A stretch of DNA of 14,576 bases, from assembly GCA_017743585.1 (NCBI GenBank), contig JAGHYP010000038.1, positions 1 through 14,576 on the forward strand, in the 5' to 3' direction. Position 1 is the stretch's first letter, and each line of letters opens with the position of its first letter. The translations under genes were made by a program, and so were the position numbers. This stretch comes from Chloroflexota bacterium. Lineage in GTDB: Bacteria; Chloroflexota; Anaerolineae; Aggregatilineales; UBA2796. Shown here piece by piece: positions 13,402 to 14,576 of this stretch. The notes beneath the pieces were generated by a model. It did not search any database. It was not told where the DNA came from and was given only the letters and a program-made list of their open reading frames with translations.

Positions 13402-14286
13402 ATGCGTAAGCACCTGTTGAGCCTGTTGTTGGTCGCCGCTTTGGCGCTCGCCCTGTTGCCGTTGAGCTTCGCCGTCGCCCACGAGCATGGCGCCCATCTG
13501 CGCGTGGCGCATCTCTCGCCGACTTCGCCTGCTGTGGACGTGTTCCTGAACGGCGAGAAAGTCATCGAGAACCTCGCTTTCAAGGGCGTGACCGACTACC
13601 TTGCCTTGGAGGGCACGACCTTCGAGTTGGTGATCGTGCCTGCCGGCGGCAAGATCGAGGATTCGGTCACTGAGGAGCCGATCAAGCTGACCTTCGACGA
13701 GGATGACAGAGGTTTTTACACGGCCGCTGTGGTCGGTTCGTTGGCGGATAAGACCTTCGAGGTGGTGCTGCTGAACGACAATCCTGCGCACGGCATGGCA
13801 GCGATGAAGAGCGCTGCCAAAGGTGAGGCGCGCGTAGGCGATATCGTGATCACAGGCGCCTTCGCACGTCCGACGGTCAAGGCAGGCGGTCATGGTCACA
13901 GCGACCACGGTCACGGCGACCACGGTCATGGCAACCACGGCGATCACAGCCGAGCGGGTCAGGGCGGCCTTGGCGTCAGCGCGGCCTACATGAAGATCGA
14001 GAATAAGGGCAGCCAAGCGGATGTGCTGATCGCGGCCGAGACGGACGTGGCAGGCTTGGTCGAGCTCCACGAGACGGTCGTTGAGAACAACATGGCGAAG
14101 ATGAAGCCGCTCGCCGAGGGCATCAGCTTGCCGCCGGGCGTGGTGACCGAGCTGAAGCCAGGCGGCCTGCACATCATGCTGATGCAGATGAAGCGCGAGC
14201 TAAAAGCTGGCGATAGCATCACGCTCACTCTGATCTTCAAATCGGGCAAAAGGGTCACCTTTGACTTGCCCGTTCGGATGCCGTAA
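13402..14286 (+). CDS. Exported DUF4397-PCu(A)C copper-binding protein with a His-rich loop
   Basis: The 294-residue protein has a clear signal peptide (hydrophobic 5-23, cut after A24-V25-A26). Residues about 30-130 match the DUF4397 beta domain (LRVAHLSPTSPAVDVFLNG, then GTTFELVIVPAG). Residues about 145-294 match PCu(A)C copper chaperones, which deliver Cu(I) to the CuA site of cytochrome oxidase: ITGAFARPT, AAYMKIENKG, VELHETVVENNMAKM and LKPGGLHIMLM. The copper ligands are seen as H223-x10-M234-x22-H257-x-M259. A His/Gly/Asp insert with nine His (164-182) interrupts the domain between its first two strands. It starts at ATG 13402 behind GGGAGG. It is probably co-transcribed with the small gene upstream, and a hairpin follows. 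The fusion of the two domains is the notable feature. Confidence 0.88.
   Translation: MRKHLLSLLLVAALALALLPLSFAVAHEHGAHLRVAHLSPTSPAVDVFLNGEKVIENLAFKGVTDYLALEGTTFELVIVPAGGKIEDSVTEEPIKLTFDEDDRGFYTAAVVGSLADKTFEVVLLNDNPAHGMAAMKSAAKGEARVGDIVITGAFARPTVKAGGHGHSDHGHGDHGHGNHGDHSRAGQGGLGVSAAYMKIENKGSQADVLIAAETDVAGLVELHETVVENNMAKMKPLAEGISLPPGVVTELKPGGLHIMLMQMKRELKAGDSITLTLIFKSGKRVTFDLPVRMP
13894..13938 (+). repeat. Three 15-base tandem repeats coding the His-rich loop
   Basis: Three consecutive units, GGTCACAGCGACCAC, GGTCACGGCGACCAC and GGTCATGGCAACCAC, encode GHSDH, GHGDH and GHGNH. The unit length is a multiple of three, so copy number could change without breaking the frame. Flanking codons (GGTCAT before, GGCGATCACAGC after) look like decayed partial units. 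Confidence 0.8.
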
Positions 14287-14301
14287 CTCCCACTAGCCAC
14301 A

Positions 14302-14339
14302 GAAGCTGCCTGATGTGCCTAGCTGCGTCAGGCAGCTTC
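14302..14339 (+). terminator. Long hairpin after the copper-protein gene
   Basis: A perfect 12-bp stem (14302-14313 with 14328-14339) encloses a 14-base loop, 15 bases after the stop. The run that follows is AAAAATTT rather than a T tract, so it is not a classical Rho-independent terminator. It may still end or protect the mRNA. Confidence 0.5.
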
Positions 14340-14384
14340 AAAAATTTCCCCGCTGAGCGCCTAGCATAAATCTCCAGCACAACA

Positions 14385-14390
14385 TACAAT
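14385..14390 (+). promoter_or_regulatory. Possible -10 box for the last gene
   Basis: TACAAT lies 38 bases before the ATG at 14429 and after the hairpin. No good -35 hexamer is found at 16-18 bases upstream, so this is weak evidence of a separate promoter. Confidence 0.25.
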
Positions 14391-14428
14391 TGCCTACATG
14401 AGCTTCGGCAGCGGAGGCATGTGAGGCA

Positions 14429-14576
14429 ATGCGCGGATTCGGCACGCGTTGTGCATTCTCAGGGCTCGTATTGCTCATCAGCGCGCTTCTGAGCGCAGGA
14501 GGGGCTTTGGCGCAAGACGGCACAGCGCAGCTGGTCGGACGTGCTGTCATGCCTGCCAACACGCAGGTTGACGGCC
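14429..14576 (+). CDS. Exported protein, N-terminal fragment only
   Basis: The frame runs off the window after 49 codons. It begins with a signal peptide: MRGFGTR, a hydrophobic core GLVLLISALLSAGG, and a likely cut after ALA before QDGTAQ. The first mature residues include LVGRAVMPANT, which loosely recalls the GRAVLPADTF opening of the esterase-like phytase family; this is a weak hint, not an assignment. The ATG has GAGG just upstream (14423-14426). An ATG at 14419 is followed at once by TGA and cannot be the start. Confidence 0.6.
   Translation, partial: MRGFGTRCAFSGLVLLISALLSAGGALAQDGTAQLVGRAVMPANTQVDG

Noticed and set aside
13378..14172. A 264-codon minus-strand frame opposite the copper protein
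   Set aside because: It is a shadow of the sense gene; its VAV/TVVAV repeats are just the complement of the His-coding repeats.

Overview
The window looks like a GC-rich bacterial chromosome segment with dense genes, short gaps and no rRNA, tRNA, insertion sequence or CRISPR array that I can see. I infer a member of the Chloroflexota (Anaerolineae-like), from gene style only: WXG100 proteins without mycobacterial context, TIR and cellulase-fold secreted proteins, and a DUF4397 plus PCu(A)C copper protein. This placement is tentative.

Layout. 1-533: 3' end of a glutamate-synthase GXGXG domain gene (+), ending at a hairpin that may terminate both strands. 608-1956 (-): four tandem small WXG100/ESAT-6-like genes, alternating a WXG-containing and a W-less type, read from a sigma70-like promoter at 2049-2078. 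2222-4240 (+): selD (selenophosphate synthase) and an RsuA/RluB-type pseudouridine synthase 9 bases apart. 4311-6945 (+): a secreted clan GH-A-like glycosidase, a degenerate TIR protein with an extra beta-rich domain 4 bases later, and a three-helix membrane protein. 7232-8630 (-): a type II restriction-modification pair, with a beta-class DNA methyltransferase followed by an overlapping HNH endonuclase gene that carries a one-base deletion. 8778-10484 (+): argS with an unusual HIGH motif. 10625-12771 (-): the frr-uppS-cdsA housekeeping cluster (ribosome recycling, undecaprenyl-diphosphate synthesis, CDP-diacylglycerol synthesis). 12871-14286 (+): a strong promoter with a 19-base palindrome filling its spacer, a small exported or membrane protein, and an exported DUF4397-PCu(A)C protein with a His-rich loop, probably a periplasmic copper chaperone. 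14429 to the end (+): the start of another exported protein.

Most worth a second look: the paired WXG100 array; the His-rich insertion inside the PCu(A)C fold with its palindromic promoter; the TIR protein lacking the expected catalytic Glu; the frameshifted HNH nuclease; and the ArgS HIGH substitution. Most of the window is ordinary housekeeping. I did not find a clearly complete, undescribed multi-gene system; the WXG100 array and the copper locus come closest.
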